Shown: positions 1 through 7,213 of the stretch, piece by piece
Position numbering within the stretch: the first letter of the stretch is position 1
Layout: the number at the start of each line of letters is the position of its first letter
From: Pseudomonadota bacterium
GTDB taxonomy: Bacteria; Pseudomonadota; Alphaproteobacteria; Rhizobiales; Xanthobacteraceae
Direction of reading: 5' to 3'
NCBI GenBank assembly: GCA_023390955.1
Contig: JAEWBW010000391.1
Coordinates: 1 to 19,763, forward strand
Length of the DNA stretch: 19,763 bases
Notes under the pieces: model-generated
What the model was told of the DNA's origin: nothing
The model's input: only the letters and a program-made list of their open reading frames with translations
Databases searched by the model: none
Made by a program: the position numbers and the translations under genes

Positions 1-2
1 CG

Positions 3-365
3 CTCGCGCTCGGCGCGTGCGGATTTGCCGACAGCCGCGCGCCCGTCCCCGAATTCATGCGCCTCAAGGAGGCCGAGCAGCCGTCGCCCGAAGCGCCGCC
101 CGATGTCAGGACCGTCGTCCGCGAGCAGCTGGATGTGGTCTTCCTCGCGACGTCCAATCCGCGTGACGTCCAGGTTGCCCCTCCCCATCACGAGGCGCGC
201 GGCACCGGCTGGACGGCCTGCGTCCGCGCGCAACTGACGTCGGCGACCGGCACCGCACTCGGCCTGCAGACCTACATCGTCACGATCAACGGCGGAAAGA
301 TCGTCGACCGCCGCAGGGGCGACGTCGAAGACAATTGCAGCTCCGAGATATATGAGCCGATCTAG
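3..365 (+). CDS. Lipoprotein of unknown function, 3' part
   Basis: The reading frame is open from the window edge and ends at TAG 363-365. Its first visible residues, LALGACGFADS, contain a lipobox (L-G-A-C, Cys at bases 18-20), so the missing 5' part should be little more than the start of a signal peptide. The mature protein would be about 115 residues, anchored by its lipidated Cys. It has two further Cys residues (in WTACVRAQL and DNCSSEIYE) that could form a disulfide. I recognise no family. Shorter reading from ATG 57 would lose the lipobox and is less likely. The gene is followed by a 13-bp perfect palindrome at 366-378. Presence of a gene is well supported; function is unknown. Confidence 0.7.
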   Translation, partial: LALGACGFADSRAPVPEFMRLKEAEQPSPEAPPDVRTVVREQLDVVFLATSNPRDVQVAPPHHEARGTGWTACVRAQLTSATGTALGLQTYIVTINGGKIVDRRRGDVEDNCSSEIYEPI

Positions 366-378
366 GGAACAGTGTTCC
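366..378. repeat. 13-bp perfect palindrome GGAACAGTGTTCC
   Basis: All six base pairs around the centre at 372 match. It starts one base after the lipoprotein stop codon and about 100 bases before the next start. It is too short and lacks a T-run to be a convincing terminator, and could be a regulator-binding site for the gene at 478. Function not established. Confidence 0.35.
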
Positions 379-477
379 GCGATCAGGCCGCAGTTCCGGG
401 AAAAACCTGCATCTCAGCCGGAACCAATACTCCCTCCTCTTCTTGTTACCGCCAAGGGCAGTATGGAGGAGGAGATG

Positions 478-804
478 ATGAGGACATTCACGATTGCACT
501 GTTGGCGGGTGTTGGTGCGCTGGCGGCCGCGAGCGGCGCCAAGGCCGCCGACGTCTACACCACGAGCGAATACACCAGCCCTGACCTCGTTCAGGAAGTT
601 CGGCTCGTCTGCGACGACGCGGGCAATTGCTATCGCAGCCGTGGCGGCGCGCGCGTGATCGTCCGCGACTCCTACAATTACATGCCGCGCGATCGCTATT
701 ACGAGCGCCGTCACTATCATCGCGATTGGGATGACGGCCCGCGCGTCGGCATTCGCGCGCCCGGCGTCAGCGTGGGCGTCGGCGTCGGCCCCGACCGCTG
801 GTAA
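478..804 (+). CDS. Small exported protein of unknown function
   Basis: The product is 108 residues from ATG 478 (MRTFTIALLAGVGALAAASG...). A purine-rich ribosome binding site, GGAGGAGG, lies at 466-473, and a second in-frame ATG at 475 sits too close to it, so 478 is preferred. A signal peptide is clear, with cleavage probably after AKA (AKA|ADVY). The mature part has one Cys pair (VCDDAGNCYR), a stretch rich in Tyr, Arg and His around residues 65-80, and ends with a Gly-Val repeat (GVSVGVGVGP). This composition is common in small periplasmic or envelope proteins of rhizobia, but I know no function. A strong terminator follows at 838-876, so it is probably a single-gene unit. Confidence 0.8.
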   Translation: MRTFTIALLAGVGALAAASGAKAADVYTTSEYTSPDLVQEVRLVCDDAGNCYRSRGGARVIVRDSYNYMPRDRYYERRHYHRDWDDGPRVGIRAPGVSVGVGVGPDRW

Positions 805-837
805 GCCGATCTGATCTACGCGCGATCTAATTTACGC

Positions 838-876
838 AAAGGGCCGGGTGACACGTGTCGCCCGGCCCTTTGTTTT
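838..876 (+). terminator. Rho-independent terminator after the small exported protein
   Basis: AAAGGGCCGGG (838-848) pairs perfectly with CCCGGCCCTTT (861-871), and the loop can extend the stem by further pairs. The hairpin is followed by TGTTTT. It lies 33 bases after the stop at 804. A possible upstream GTG start for the DUF3606 gene (855) falls inside this hairpin, which argues for the later start at 948. Confidence 0.88.
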
Positions 877-898
877 GCGCGATGCACCCGCCGTCGCG

Positions 899-923
899 GG
901 AACAACCGCTCGGAGCGGCGGTT
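899..923 (+). promoter_or_regulatory. Possible EcfG-type stress promoter
   Basis: GGAAC (899-903) is followed after 16 bases by GGTT (920-923). The general-stress sigma factor of alphaproteobacteria recognises GGAAC, 16-17 bases, CGTT, so this matches except for one base in the -10 part. It is placed correctly for the DUF3606 gene start at 948. Weak, because such matches also arise by chance. Confidence 0.3.
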
Positions 924-947
924 AGGAAGACACAGGAGCCGCACGCC

Positions 948-1232
948 ATGCGCCGCGCAAGACCGCAACCGATCCGCAACAGACTGGACCTGTCCGACCG
1001 CACGCAGGTCCGCCTCGTCAGGAAGCGCCTCCGCCTGTCGGATGCGCAACTCACCGAGATCGCCGACCGGATCGGCAACTCGATTTCCGCCATCGCCAAG
1101 GAAGTCGCCGCGCAGCGCGCGCGCAATCTTCCGCAGAAGGCGCCGGCTGACATCCCTGCGGCAGCGATTGCGGCGGTAGCCGCGGCCGAGCAAGCCGACA
1201 GCGAATTCACAACGACCGAACAAGCCCCCTGA
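948..1232 (+). CDS. DUF3606 domain protein
   Basis: This is a 94-residue basic protein. Residues 13-52 (LDLSDRTQVRLVRKRLRLSD then QLTEIADRIGNSISAIAKEV) fit the DUF3606 pattern: an N-terminal LDLxD, a short helix ending in a basic turn, then a second helix with the GNS motif. Members are small helical proteins often found among stress-induced genes of rhizobia, with unknown biochemistry. The C-terminal 35 residues are Ala-rich and probably disordered. Start at ATG 948 is supported by AGGAG at 934-938; upstream in-frame codons lie in the preceding terminator. The stop codon is itself part of the following hairpin terminator. Confidence 0.8.
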   Translation: MRRARPQPIRNRLDLSDRTQVRLVRKRLRLSDAQLTEIADRIGNSISAIAKEVAAQRARNLPQKAPADIPAAAIAAVAAAEQADSEFTTTEQAP

Positions 1233-1248
1233 GCGGGGCTGTTCTTTT
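1223..1248 (+). terminator. Terminator overlapping the DUF3606 stop codon
   Basis: AGCCCC (1223-1228) pairs with GGGGCT (1235-1240) around a 6-base loop containing the stop codon TGA (1230-1232), followed by GTTCTTTT. The stem is short but GC-rich and has a T-run. It would separate the DUF3606 gene from glgX, whose ATG is only 27 bases after the stop. Confidence 0.65.
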
Positions 1249-1258
1249 GGGGGCATCG

Positions 1259-3421
1259 ATGGATCAAGCCACAGCGTCGAACGACGCATTGCTGCATGCC
1301 GCCTCGAACCTGCGGCGCTCGCGGATTCTGGAGGGCAAGCCGTTTCCGCTGGGCGCCACCTGGGACGGGCTCGGCGTGAATTTCGCGCTGTTCTCGGCGC
1401 ACGCCACCAAGGTCGAGCTGTGCCTGTTCGACAGTACAGGCGAGACCGAGCTCGAGCGGATCGAGCTGCCCGAATACACCGACGAGGTCTGGCACGGCTA
1501 TTTGCCTTCGGCGCGTCCCGGCACCGTCTATGGCTACCGCGTCCACGGCCCCTACGAGCCGGACGCCGGACATCGCTTCAATCCGAACAAGCTCGTGCTC
1601 GACCCCTATGCGAGGCAACTGGTCGGCCAATTGCGCTGGGGCGGTGAGCTGTTCGGCTATCAGCTCGACCATCCCGACAAGGACCTCTCCTACGACGAGC
1701 GCGACAGCGCGCCGCTGATGCAGAAATGCCGGGTGATCGATCCCGCCTTCACCTGGGGCGCGGCGCGCAAGCCGGACGTGCCGTGGGAGCGAACGGTCGT
1801 CTACGAGATGCATGTGAAGGGATTTACCCAGCGCCATCCGCTGGTGCCGGAAGCCGACCGCGGCACCTTCTTAGGTCTCGCGCAGTCGGACATTCCCGCC
1901 TATCTGCGCGCGCTCGGCATCACCAGCGCTGAGCTGTTGCCGGTCCATGCCTTCGTCGACGACAGCTATCTGGTCGAGAAGGGCCTGCGCAACTATTGGG
2001 GCTACAACTCGATCGCCTTCTTCGCACCCGAGCCGCGCTATTTGAAGACGCCGGACGCGAGCGAGTTCAAGGCCATGATCAACCAGTTTCATGCTCATGG
2101 CATCGAAGTCATCCTCGACGTCGTCTACAACCACACCGCCGAGGGCAACGAGCTTGGTCCGACGCTCTCGTTCAAGGGCATCGACAATGTCAGCTATTAC
2201 CGCCTGCTGCCGGACCAGAAGCGCTACTACATCAACGACACCGGCACCGGAAACACGGTCAACCTCTCGCATCAGCGCGTGCTGCAACTGGTCGCGGATT
2301 CCTTGCGCTACTGGGCGACCGAGATGCGCGTCGACGGCTTCCGCTTCGACCTCGCCACGATCCTGGCGCGCGAGCCCTACGGCTTCGACGAAGGCGGCGG
2401 CTTCCTCGACACCTGTCGGCAGGACCCGGTGCTGTCGAGCGCAAAACTGATCGCGGAGCCCTGGGACATCGGCCCGGGCGGCTATCAGGTCGGCCAATTC
2501 CCGCCGGGATGGGCCGAGTGGAACGACAAGTTCAGGGACAGCGTCCGCTCGTTCTGGAAGGGCGACGACGGATCGCTCGCCGATTTCGCCAAGCGTGTCT
2601 CGGGCTCCGGCGATCTCTTCAACAAGCGCGGCCGCAGGCCGTGGGCGAGCGTCAATTTCGTCACCGCGCATGACGGCTTCAACCTCAACGACCTCGTCTC
2701 GTACAACGACAAGCACAACGAGGCCAATGGCGAGGACAATCGCGACGGGCACGATCACAACCGGTCCTGGAATTGCGGCGTCGAGGGGTCGACGGATGAT
2801 GGCGATGTCACGGCCTTGCGCGAGCGTCAGAAGCGCAATTTGCTGGCGACCACGCTCCTCTCGCACGGAACGCCGATGCTGCTCGCGGGCGACGAGTTCG
2901 GCCACACCCAGTCCGGCAACAACAACGCCTATGCGCAGGACAACGAGATCACATGGCTCGACTGGATGGGGATCAACGCGAGCGGTCACAGCTTGCGCGA
3001 ATTCGTGCGCAAGCTGATCGCGATGCGCAAGGCGTTTCCGATCCTCTATCGCAGCCGCTTTCTGATTGGCACGCATAACGAGGAGCTGGACGTCAAGGAC
3101 GTGACATGGCTGTCGCCCGCCGGCGAGGAGATGACCGTCGAGCAATGGCAGGATGGCCATGCGAGGTGTTTCGGCATGCTGCTGGACGGCCGCGCCCAGG
3201 AGACCGGGATCAAGCGGCGCGGATCGGATGCAACGCTGCTGCTGATCTACAATGCCCATCACGATGTCGTGCAGTTCACGCTGCCGGCCGTCGCTGACGG
3301 CCACGACTGGCAGGGCCTGCTCGACACCAATCAACCGGATGGACCGCTCGGCACGTTCGCTTTCGGCCATGTTTACGAGGTTACGGGGCGTTCGATGCTG
3401 GCATTCGTGCTGGCGACCTGA
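1259..3421 (+). CDS. glgX: Glycogen debranching enzyme GlgX (GH13, isoamylase type)
   Basis: The 720-residue product hydrolyses alpha-1,6 branches of glycogen or limit dextrin in the cytoplasm. Residues 15-120 form the N-terminal CBM48 domain (GKPFPLGATWDGLGVNFALF). The GH13 barrel follows, with the usual regions: VILDVVYNHTAEG, then RVDGFRFDLAT with nucleophile Asp364, LIAEPWD with acid Glu400, and VTAHDGFNLNDLVSYN with Asp472. Length matches isoamylase/GlgX family members of roughly 660-750 residues, and the C-terminal beta domain is complete. Start: ATG 1259 is preceded by GGGGG (1249-1253); an in-frame TTG at 1247 would add four residues. No other glycogen genes lie nearby, so it appears to be a lone copy here. 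Confidence 0.95.
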   Translation: MDQATASNDALLHAASNLRRSRILEGKPFPLGATWDGLGVNFALFSAHATKVELCLFDSTGETELERIELPEYTDEVWHGYLPSARPGTVYGYRVHGPYEPDAGHRFNPNKLVLDPYARQLVGQLRWGGELFGYQLDHPDKDLSYDERDSAPLMQKCRVIDPAFTWGAARKPDVPWERTVVYEMHVKGFTQRHPLVPEADRGTFLGLAQSDIPAYLRALGITSAELLPVHAFVDDSYLVEKGLRNYWGYNSIAFFAPEPRYLKTPDASEFKAMINQFHAHGIEVILDVVYNHTAEGNELGPTLSFKGIDNVSYYRLLPDQKRYYINDTGTGNTVNLSHQRVLQLVADSLRYWATEMRVDGFRFDLATILAREPYGFDEGGGFLDTCRQDPVLSSAKLIAEPWDIGPGGYQVGQFPPGWAEWNDKFRDSVRSFWKGDDGSLADFAKRVSGSGDLFNKRGRRPWASVNFVTAHDGFNLNDLVSYNDKHNEANGEDNRDGHDHNRSWNCGVEGSTDDGDVTALRERQKRNLLATTLLSHGTPMLLAGDEFGHTQSGNNNAYAQDNEITWLDWMGINASGHSLREFVRKLIAMRKAFPILYRSRFLIGTHNEELDVKDVTWLSPAGEEMTVEQWQDGHARCFGMLLDGRAQETGIKRRGSDATLLLIYNAHHDVVQFTLPAVADGHDWQGLLDTNQPDGPLGTFAFGHVYEVTGRSMLAFVLAT

Positions 3422-3553
3422 CGCACATCCGGCCCCTTCGCGGGCGCTATGCTCAACGGGACGTTAACACTACCGTTCGAATTGACGCGGTCCGCCAACG
3501 GAGTTTTCCAACCTTTGCGCTATTGATGACCTCGTGACGCGGTCGTGCTCCAC

Positions 3554-4768
3554 ATGCCGGCCGACGGGAACGGGGAAAACAGGAACGTGGTCGATATCGC
3601 GCATCGATCTGCGATCAATCCTGCATCGGCAAGGGATGCAGCGACGCCGCGCGTCCGCAATTCTAGCCCGCTGATCCCGCTCACCTCCGTCGATGAAGAT
3701 CAATGGCAGTCGCTCGCCGCGCGTGCGATCGAGCCCAATGGCTATTACCTGCCGGGCTGGGAGCGCGCGGTCAGCGCCACCGCTCGCGGCCGCACCGGGG
3801 CCTCCGCGCTGCGCGCGCTCGACGCGTCGTCGCGGCTGATCGGCTTGATGCCGGTCGTCTCGCTTTGGCGGGCCTACAGGATTCCCCTGCCCGCGCTGGT
3901 CAGCGCGCATCCCTACGGCACGCTGTGCAGCCCGCCGCTCGATCGCAATGCCGCGCACGAGGCCGCAGGCCAGTTGCTCGAACAGGCCCGCGCGGCCGGC
4001 GCCCGCGCGCTGATCCTGCGCGACATCGCGCTCGACGGCGCGGCGATGCAGGCACTCACGGACGTATCGGCCCGCGATGGCGTGGCGCCGCGCGTGCTGA
4101 GCTCCTATTCCCGCGCCGCGCTCGACGCGACCGAGGACAGCGAAACGCTGCTGCGCTCGGCGATGGGCACCAAGAAGCTCAAGGAGCTGCGGCGCCAGCG
4201 TCATCGCCTGGAAGAGCATGGCCCGGTGTCATTCGACGTCGCGCGCACGCCCGACGAGGTCGGCGCGGCCCTCGAGACCTTCCTGCAGCTCGAAGCCAGT
4301 GGCTGGAAGGGCAAGCGCGGCACCGCGCTGGTCCAGCACGACGGCGATGCCGCGTTCATTCGCCGCGCCGTCCGCGCGCTGGCGGAGACCAGCCAGTGCG
4401 AGATCATCACGCTCCGCACCGGCGCGACATCGGTCGCCGCCGGAATCGTGCTGCGTCACCAGCACCGCGCCTTCTTCTTCAAGCTCGGCATCGACGAGAA
4501 TTTCGCAAGGTTTTCGCCGGGCGTGCAGCTCACGGTCGAACTGACCCGGCATCTCTGCGCTGACGCGACGATCACCAGCGCCGATTCCACCGCGAGCGCC
4601 GACCATCCCATGATCAACCCGATCTGGCGCGGCCGCCTCGCCATCGGCGACGTGCTGCTGCCGCTGCGCAGGAACGATCCGGTGGTGGCGATCATACACG
4701 CGGCGCTGGCCGCGCATGCCGGCGCGCTTGATCTGGCGCGCCGCGCGGTTCACCTCATCCGAAAATAG
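3554..4768 (+). CDS. FemAB/CelD-like GNAT acyltransferase (Acetyltransf_6)
   Basis: A 404-residue protein. Residues about 200-340 look like the BioF2/CelD-like acetyltransferase fold (Acetyltransf_6): a helix rich in Lys and Arg (GTKKLKELRRQRHRLEE), then ETFLQLEASGWKGKRGTAL, which is the typical LEASGWKG signature of this family, then strands ending AAGIVLRHQHRAFFFKLGID. Relatives work in exopolysaccharide or cell-envelope biosynthesis, transferring acyl or aminoacyl groups, but substrates are mostly unknown. The first 40 residues look disordered. No good ribosome binding site precedes either GTG 3545 or ATG 3554, so the start is uncertain. It is convergent with the DsbA gene, with 6 bases between the stops. 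Confidence 0.8.
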   Translation: MPADGNGENRNVVDIAHRSAINPASARDAATPRVRNSSPLIPLTSVDEDQWQSLAARAIEPNGYYLPGWERAVSATARGRTGASALRALDASSRLIGLMPVVSLWRAYRIPLPALVSAHPYGTLCSPPLDRNAAHEAAGQLLEQARAAGARALILRDIALDGAAMQALTDVSARDGVAPRVLSSYSRAALDATEDSETLLRSAMGTKKLKELRRQRHRLEEHGPVSFDVARTPDEVGAALETFLQLEASGWKGKRGTALVQHDGDAAFIRRAVRALAETSQCEIITLRTGATSVAAGIVLRHQHRAFFFKLGIDENFARFSPGVQLTVELTRHLCADATITSADSTASADHPMINPIWRGRLAIGDVLLPLRRNDPVVAIIHAALAAHAGALDLARRAVHLIRK

Positions 4769-4774
4769 CGGCGT

Positions 4775-5440
4775 CTACTCCGCCGCCTGCGCGTTGATCT
4801 CCTGAGAGACCTGGCGGATGGCGCGCGCGAGCAGGTTCGGATCCTGCGCGCCGGAGACGGCGTATTTTTGCGCGAACACATAGGTCGGCACGCCTGAGAT
4901 GCCCTTCTCGGCTGCCTCCTGCGCATCGGCGGAGATGCGGGCAACGTCCTCGTCGGTGGCGAGCCGGCGGCGCACATCGTCGGCGTCGAGCCCGACATCG
5001 GCGGCCGCCTGCACCAGTACGTTCACATCTGTGAGATCGCCGCCGTCGCGGAAATACAGCTCCATCAGCCGCTGCTTCATCTCGGGCGCCTTGCCGATCG
5101 CCTCGGCCCAGTGGATCAGGCGATGGCAGTCGATCGTGTTGGGCTGGCGCTTCACGAGCTCGGGCCGGTAGGTCAGCCCCTCTTCGCCCGCGGCCGCGAC
5201 GACGCGGCCGGCGATGCCCTTATAGGCCTCGACCGAGCCGAACTTCGGGGTGAGATAATCCTCGCGGCTGATGCCCTCGCGGGGTACCCAGGGATTGAGG
5301 AAGAACGGGCGGAAATGCAGCTCGACCGGGACATCCGGAACGAGCGCCAGCGCGCTCTCGATCCGGTGCTTGCCGATATAGCACCAGGGGCACACCACGT
5401 CGGAGACGACGTCGATCTTCAGCGGTTTGAGCGTGCTCAT
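4775..5440 (-). CDS. DsbA-family oxidoreductase, FrnE type
   Basis: A 221-residue thioredoxin-fold protein with no signal peptide, so cytoplasmic. The active site CPWC is at residues 17-20 (DVVCPWCYIGK), with the expected cis-proline at VP 184-185 (GISGVPTYVF) and the inserted helical domain between. This layout is that of FrnE and related 2-hydroxychromene-2-carboxylate isomerase-like DsbA proteins, which act as thiol-disulfide oxidoreductases or isomerases in stress tolerance. The start is well marked: AAGGAGG sits 6 bases before ATG 5440 on the minus strand. It lies 75 bases downstream of the XRE regulator in the same direction and may be co-transcribed with it. Confidence 0.92.
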   Translation of the reverse strand: MSTLKPLKIDVVSDVVCPWCYIGKHRIESALALVPDVPVELHFRPFFLNPWVPREGISREDYLTPKFGSVEAYKGIAGRVVAAAGEEGLTYRPELVKRQPNTIDCHRLIHWAEAIGKAPEMKQRLMELYFRDGGDLTDVNVLVQAAADVGLDADDVRRRLATDEDVARISADAQEAAEKGISGVPTYVFAQKYAVSGAQDPNLLARAIRQVSQEINAQAAE

Positions 5441-5515
5441 GGTCGCCTCCTTCGGGCTGTTCTATGCCCGAACATAAGCCGAACCGGCCGCGAGGCAAGG
5501 GCCGACCCAAATCCG

Positions 5516-6337
5516 CTAACCCAGGCCGGCAGCCACCCGCTTCAGCCACTCCGCCGTGCGCTCGTCCGCCGGAAAGAACGTCTCGAGCGCCAGCTCCGAC
5601 AGGGTGATGTCGACAGGCGTTCCGAACACCATGGTGGTTGAGAAGAAGCTCAGGACCTCGCCGTCATGGCGCAGCTTGAAGGGGATCGCGACATTGTCAC
5701 TCGACAGCGGCGCCGAGCGCGCCGGGATCGGGTGGCTCTTGAGGTCGTTGTAGAGCTTGATCAGCTCGGAATCGGCGGTGGCTTCGCACTGCCGGTGCAG
5801 CCGCTCGAGCAGATGGCCGCACCATTCGGCGAGGTTGACGGTGCGCGGCGCCAATGCCTCCGGATGAAAGGCGAGCCGCAGCACGTTGAGCGGCGGGCTC
5901 AACAGCCGCTCCGGAATCCCGGCGAGCAGTGGCGCCACCATGCGGTTGGCCGACACCAGATTCCAGTGCCGGTCATAGGCCAGCGCCGGATTGGGCTCGT
6001 GTGCCTTCAGAACGAGATCGATGGCCTGGCGGGCTGATTTCAAGGCCGGATCCTCCAGGGCGCGCTGCGGAAACGCCGGCGCATAACCGGCCGAGACCAG
6101 CAGCAAATTGCGTTCGCGCAAGGGGACATCGAGCCGCTCCGCGAGGCGCAGCACCATCTCGCGCGACGGCGCCGCGCGGCCGGTCTCGACGAAGCTGAGG
6201 TGCCGCGCCGAGATTTCGGCCTCGCCTGCGAGATCGAGCTGGCTCATGCGGCGGCGCTGACGCCATTCGCGCAGGTGGTCGCCGATATGGACGGGCTGGG
6301 CTCGCTCGGCCTGGGCCGTGGATGCATGTGCGTTCAT
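5516..6337 (-). CDS. XRE-family regulator with MmyB-like ligand domain
   Basis: A 273-residue DNA-binding protein. Residues 16-75 are a helix-turn-helix (IGDHLREWRQRRRMSQLDLA, then ISARHLSFVETGRAAPSREM). The rest matches the MmyB-like C-terminal domain (MLTR_LBD): the linker LLLVSAGYAP, PALAYDRHWNLVSANRMVAPL, and the late VLSFFSTTMVFGTPVDITLSELALETFFPAD, a signature of this family. That domain is PAS-like and is thought to bind a small hydrophobic ligand. ATG 6337 is chosen over TTG 6343. It is divergent from two small genes (6438, 6699) with a 17-bp palindrome between, which probably marks its own operator. Such regulators usually control an adjacent gene or two. Confidence 0.92.
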   Translation of the reverse strand: MNAHASTAQAERAQPVHIGDHLREWRQRRRMSQLDLAGEAEISARHLSFVETGRAAPSREMVLRLAERLDVPLRERNLLLVSAGYAPAFPQRALEDPALKSARQAIDLVLKAHEPNPALAYDRHWNLVSANRMVAPLLAGIPERLLSPPLNVLRLAFHPEALAPRTVNLAEWCGHLLERLHRQCEATADSELIKLYNDLKSHPIPARSAPLSSDNVAIPFKLRHDGEVLSFFSTTMVFGTPVDITLSELALETFFPADERTAEWLKRVAAGLG

Positions 6338-6372
6338 GGTCAAAAACCTAGCATGCGGATTTCCGCCCTTCC

Positions 6373-6389
6373 ATTACGTCCGAGGTAAT
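6373..6389. promoter_or_regulatory. 17-bp palindrome, likely operator of the XRE regulator
   Basis: ATTACGTCCGAGGTAAT has seven of eight pairs matching around its centre at 6381. It lies in the 100-base divergent spacer, 36 bases from the regulator start and 49 from the gene at 6438. Position and symmetry suit a dimeric regulator. Assignment to the XRE protein is inferred from position only. Confidence 0.6.
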
Positions 6390-6437
6390 CGAAAGCACGA
6401 CCGGCCTAGCGCATCTTTGGATCACAAGGAGATGACT

Positions 6438-6668
6438 ATGATCGCGCTGCTGCTCTACCGGACCGTCGCAGACCACGTCCTGCCCTGGGGCCTCAAGCTC
6501 GGCACCAGACTGCTCGCGCGCAGCCTCAACATGCCGGAGCTGCTGGTGCAGTCGACCGGCCACTATGTCGTCGCGCAGGTCGTGACCTTCGAGCATGGCG
6601 TCGCCAGGAGCCTCTGCCCGTTCCGCCTCGCGCGGCTCTTCCGCGCCTGGTGGCGCACCCTTTCCTAA
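6438..6668 (+). CDS. Small basic protein of unknown function
   Basis: A 76-residue protein starting MIALLLYRTVADHVLPWGLK. AAGGAG at 6426-6431 gives normal spacing to ATG 6438; the in-frame ATG 6432 is too close. The N-terminal part is mildly hydrophobic and the C-terminal part is rich in Arg and Trp (CPFRLARLFRAWWRTLS), suggesting a small amphipathic or membrane-associated protein. No family recognised. The next gene starts 30 bases on with an almost identical translation start (AAGGAG-AATGACG-ATGAT), so the two probably form one unit divergent from the XRE regulator. Codon pattern and ribosome site support expression; function is unknown. Confidence 0.6.
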   Translation: MIALLLYRTVADHVLPWGLKLGTRLLARSLNMPELLVQSTGHYVVAQVVTFEHGVARSLCPFRLARLFRAWWRTLS

Positions 6669-6698
6669 AACCCCCTCGTCCAACCAAGGAGAATGACG

Positions 6699-7097
6699 AT
6701 GATCCACGCCTCAACATTCCTGCGCCGCGCCCTGCTTGCCGATGCCGTCTTCAGCGGTGTCGCGGCACTCGGCTTCACCTTCGGCGCCGGCGCGTTTGCG
6801 TCCATGTTCCACCTGCCCGAAGCGCTGCTCCGCGAGACAGGCCTGTTCCTGATCGCCTACACCGCGCTGGTCGGCTGGCTGGCCTCGCGCAGCGCGGTGC
6901 CGAAGGCGCTGGTGATGCTGGTCATCGTCGGCAACGCCGCATGGACGCTCGGAAGCATCGCGCTGCTGTTCTCCGGCGCGGTGTCGCCGAACCTGCCCGG
7001 CCAGCTCATGGTCGTGGCGCAGGCGATCGCCACCGGCGTGTTCGCCGAGCTGCAATATGTGGGACTGCGCCGCAGCGGCAGCGCGGTCACCGCGTAA
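6699..7097 (+). CDS. Four-helix integral membrane protein of unknown function
   Basis: A 132-residue protein with about four membrane segments: around residues 8-30 (LRRALLADAVFSGVAALGFTF), 44-62 (LFLIAYTALVGWLASR), 67-90 (ALVMLVIVGNAAWTLGSIALLF) and 98-118 (LMVVAQAIATGVFAELQYVG). AAGGAG at 6686-6691 fits ATG 6699 better than ATG 6693. I recognise the type (short four-helix proteins of rhizobia, often next to XRE regulators) but not a function. It follows the small gene at 6438 by 30 bases and is probably in its operon, under the divergent regulator. A GC-rich hairpin follows its stop. Confidence 0.75.
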   Translation: MIHASTFLRRALLADAVFSGVAALGFTFGAGAFASMFHLPEALLRETGLFLIAYTALVGWLASRSAVPKALVMLVIVGNAAWTLGSIALLFSGAVSPNLPGQLMVVAQAIATGVFAELQYVGLRRSGSAVTA

Positions 7098-7107
7098 CGA
7101 CGGCGTC

Positions 7108-7130
7108 CGGCCCCGGCCAAGCCGGGGCCG
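7108..7130. terminator. GC-rich hairpin after the membrane protein
   Basis: CGGCCCCGGC (7108-7117) pairs perfectly with GCCGGGGCCG (7121-7130) around the loop CAA. There is no T-run, so termination by it alone is uncertain. The same shape (10-11 bp G/C stem, 3-base loop) recurs at 17391-17415 and it may be a dispersed palindrome. Confidence 0.5.
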
Positions 7131-7213
7131 CACTGTTGACCCAAATCAACGCAGACGACGTCCGGCGGCCAACCATGGTGGTCGGCACGGTCTGCGTTGG
7201 GACGGGGAAAGCA

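Noticed and set aside
1871..3370. Long open frame on the minus strand opposite glgX
   Set aside because: Typical antisense shadow in high-GC DNA; the plus-strand frame has all GH13 catalytic motifs.
6650..7213. N-terminal extension of the TAXI protein frame
   Set aside because: It overlaps the well-marked membrane protein gene at 6699, is Arg-rich and low-complexity, and precedes a normal N-terminal membrane anchor.
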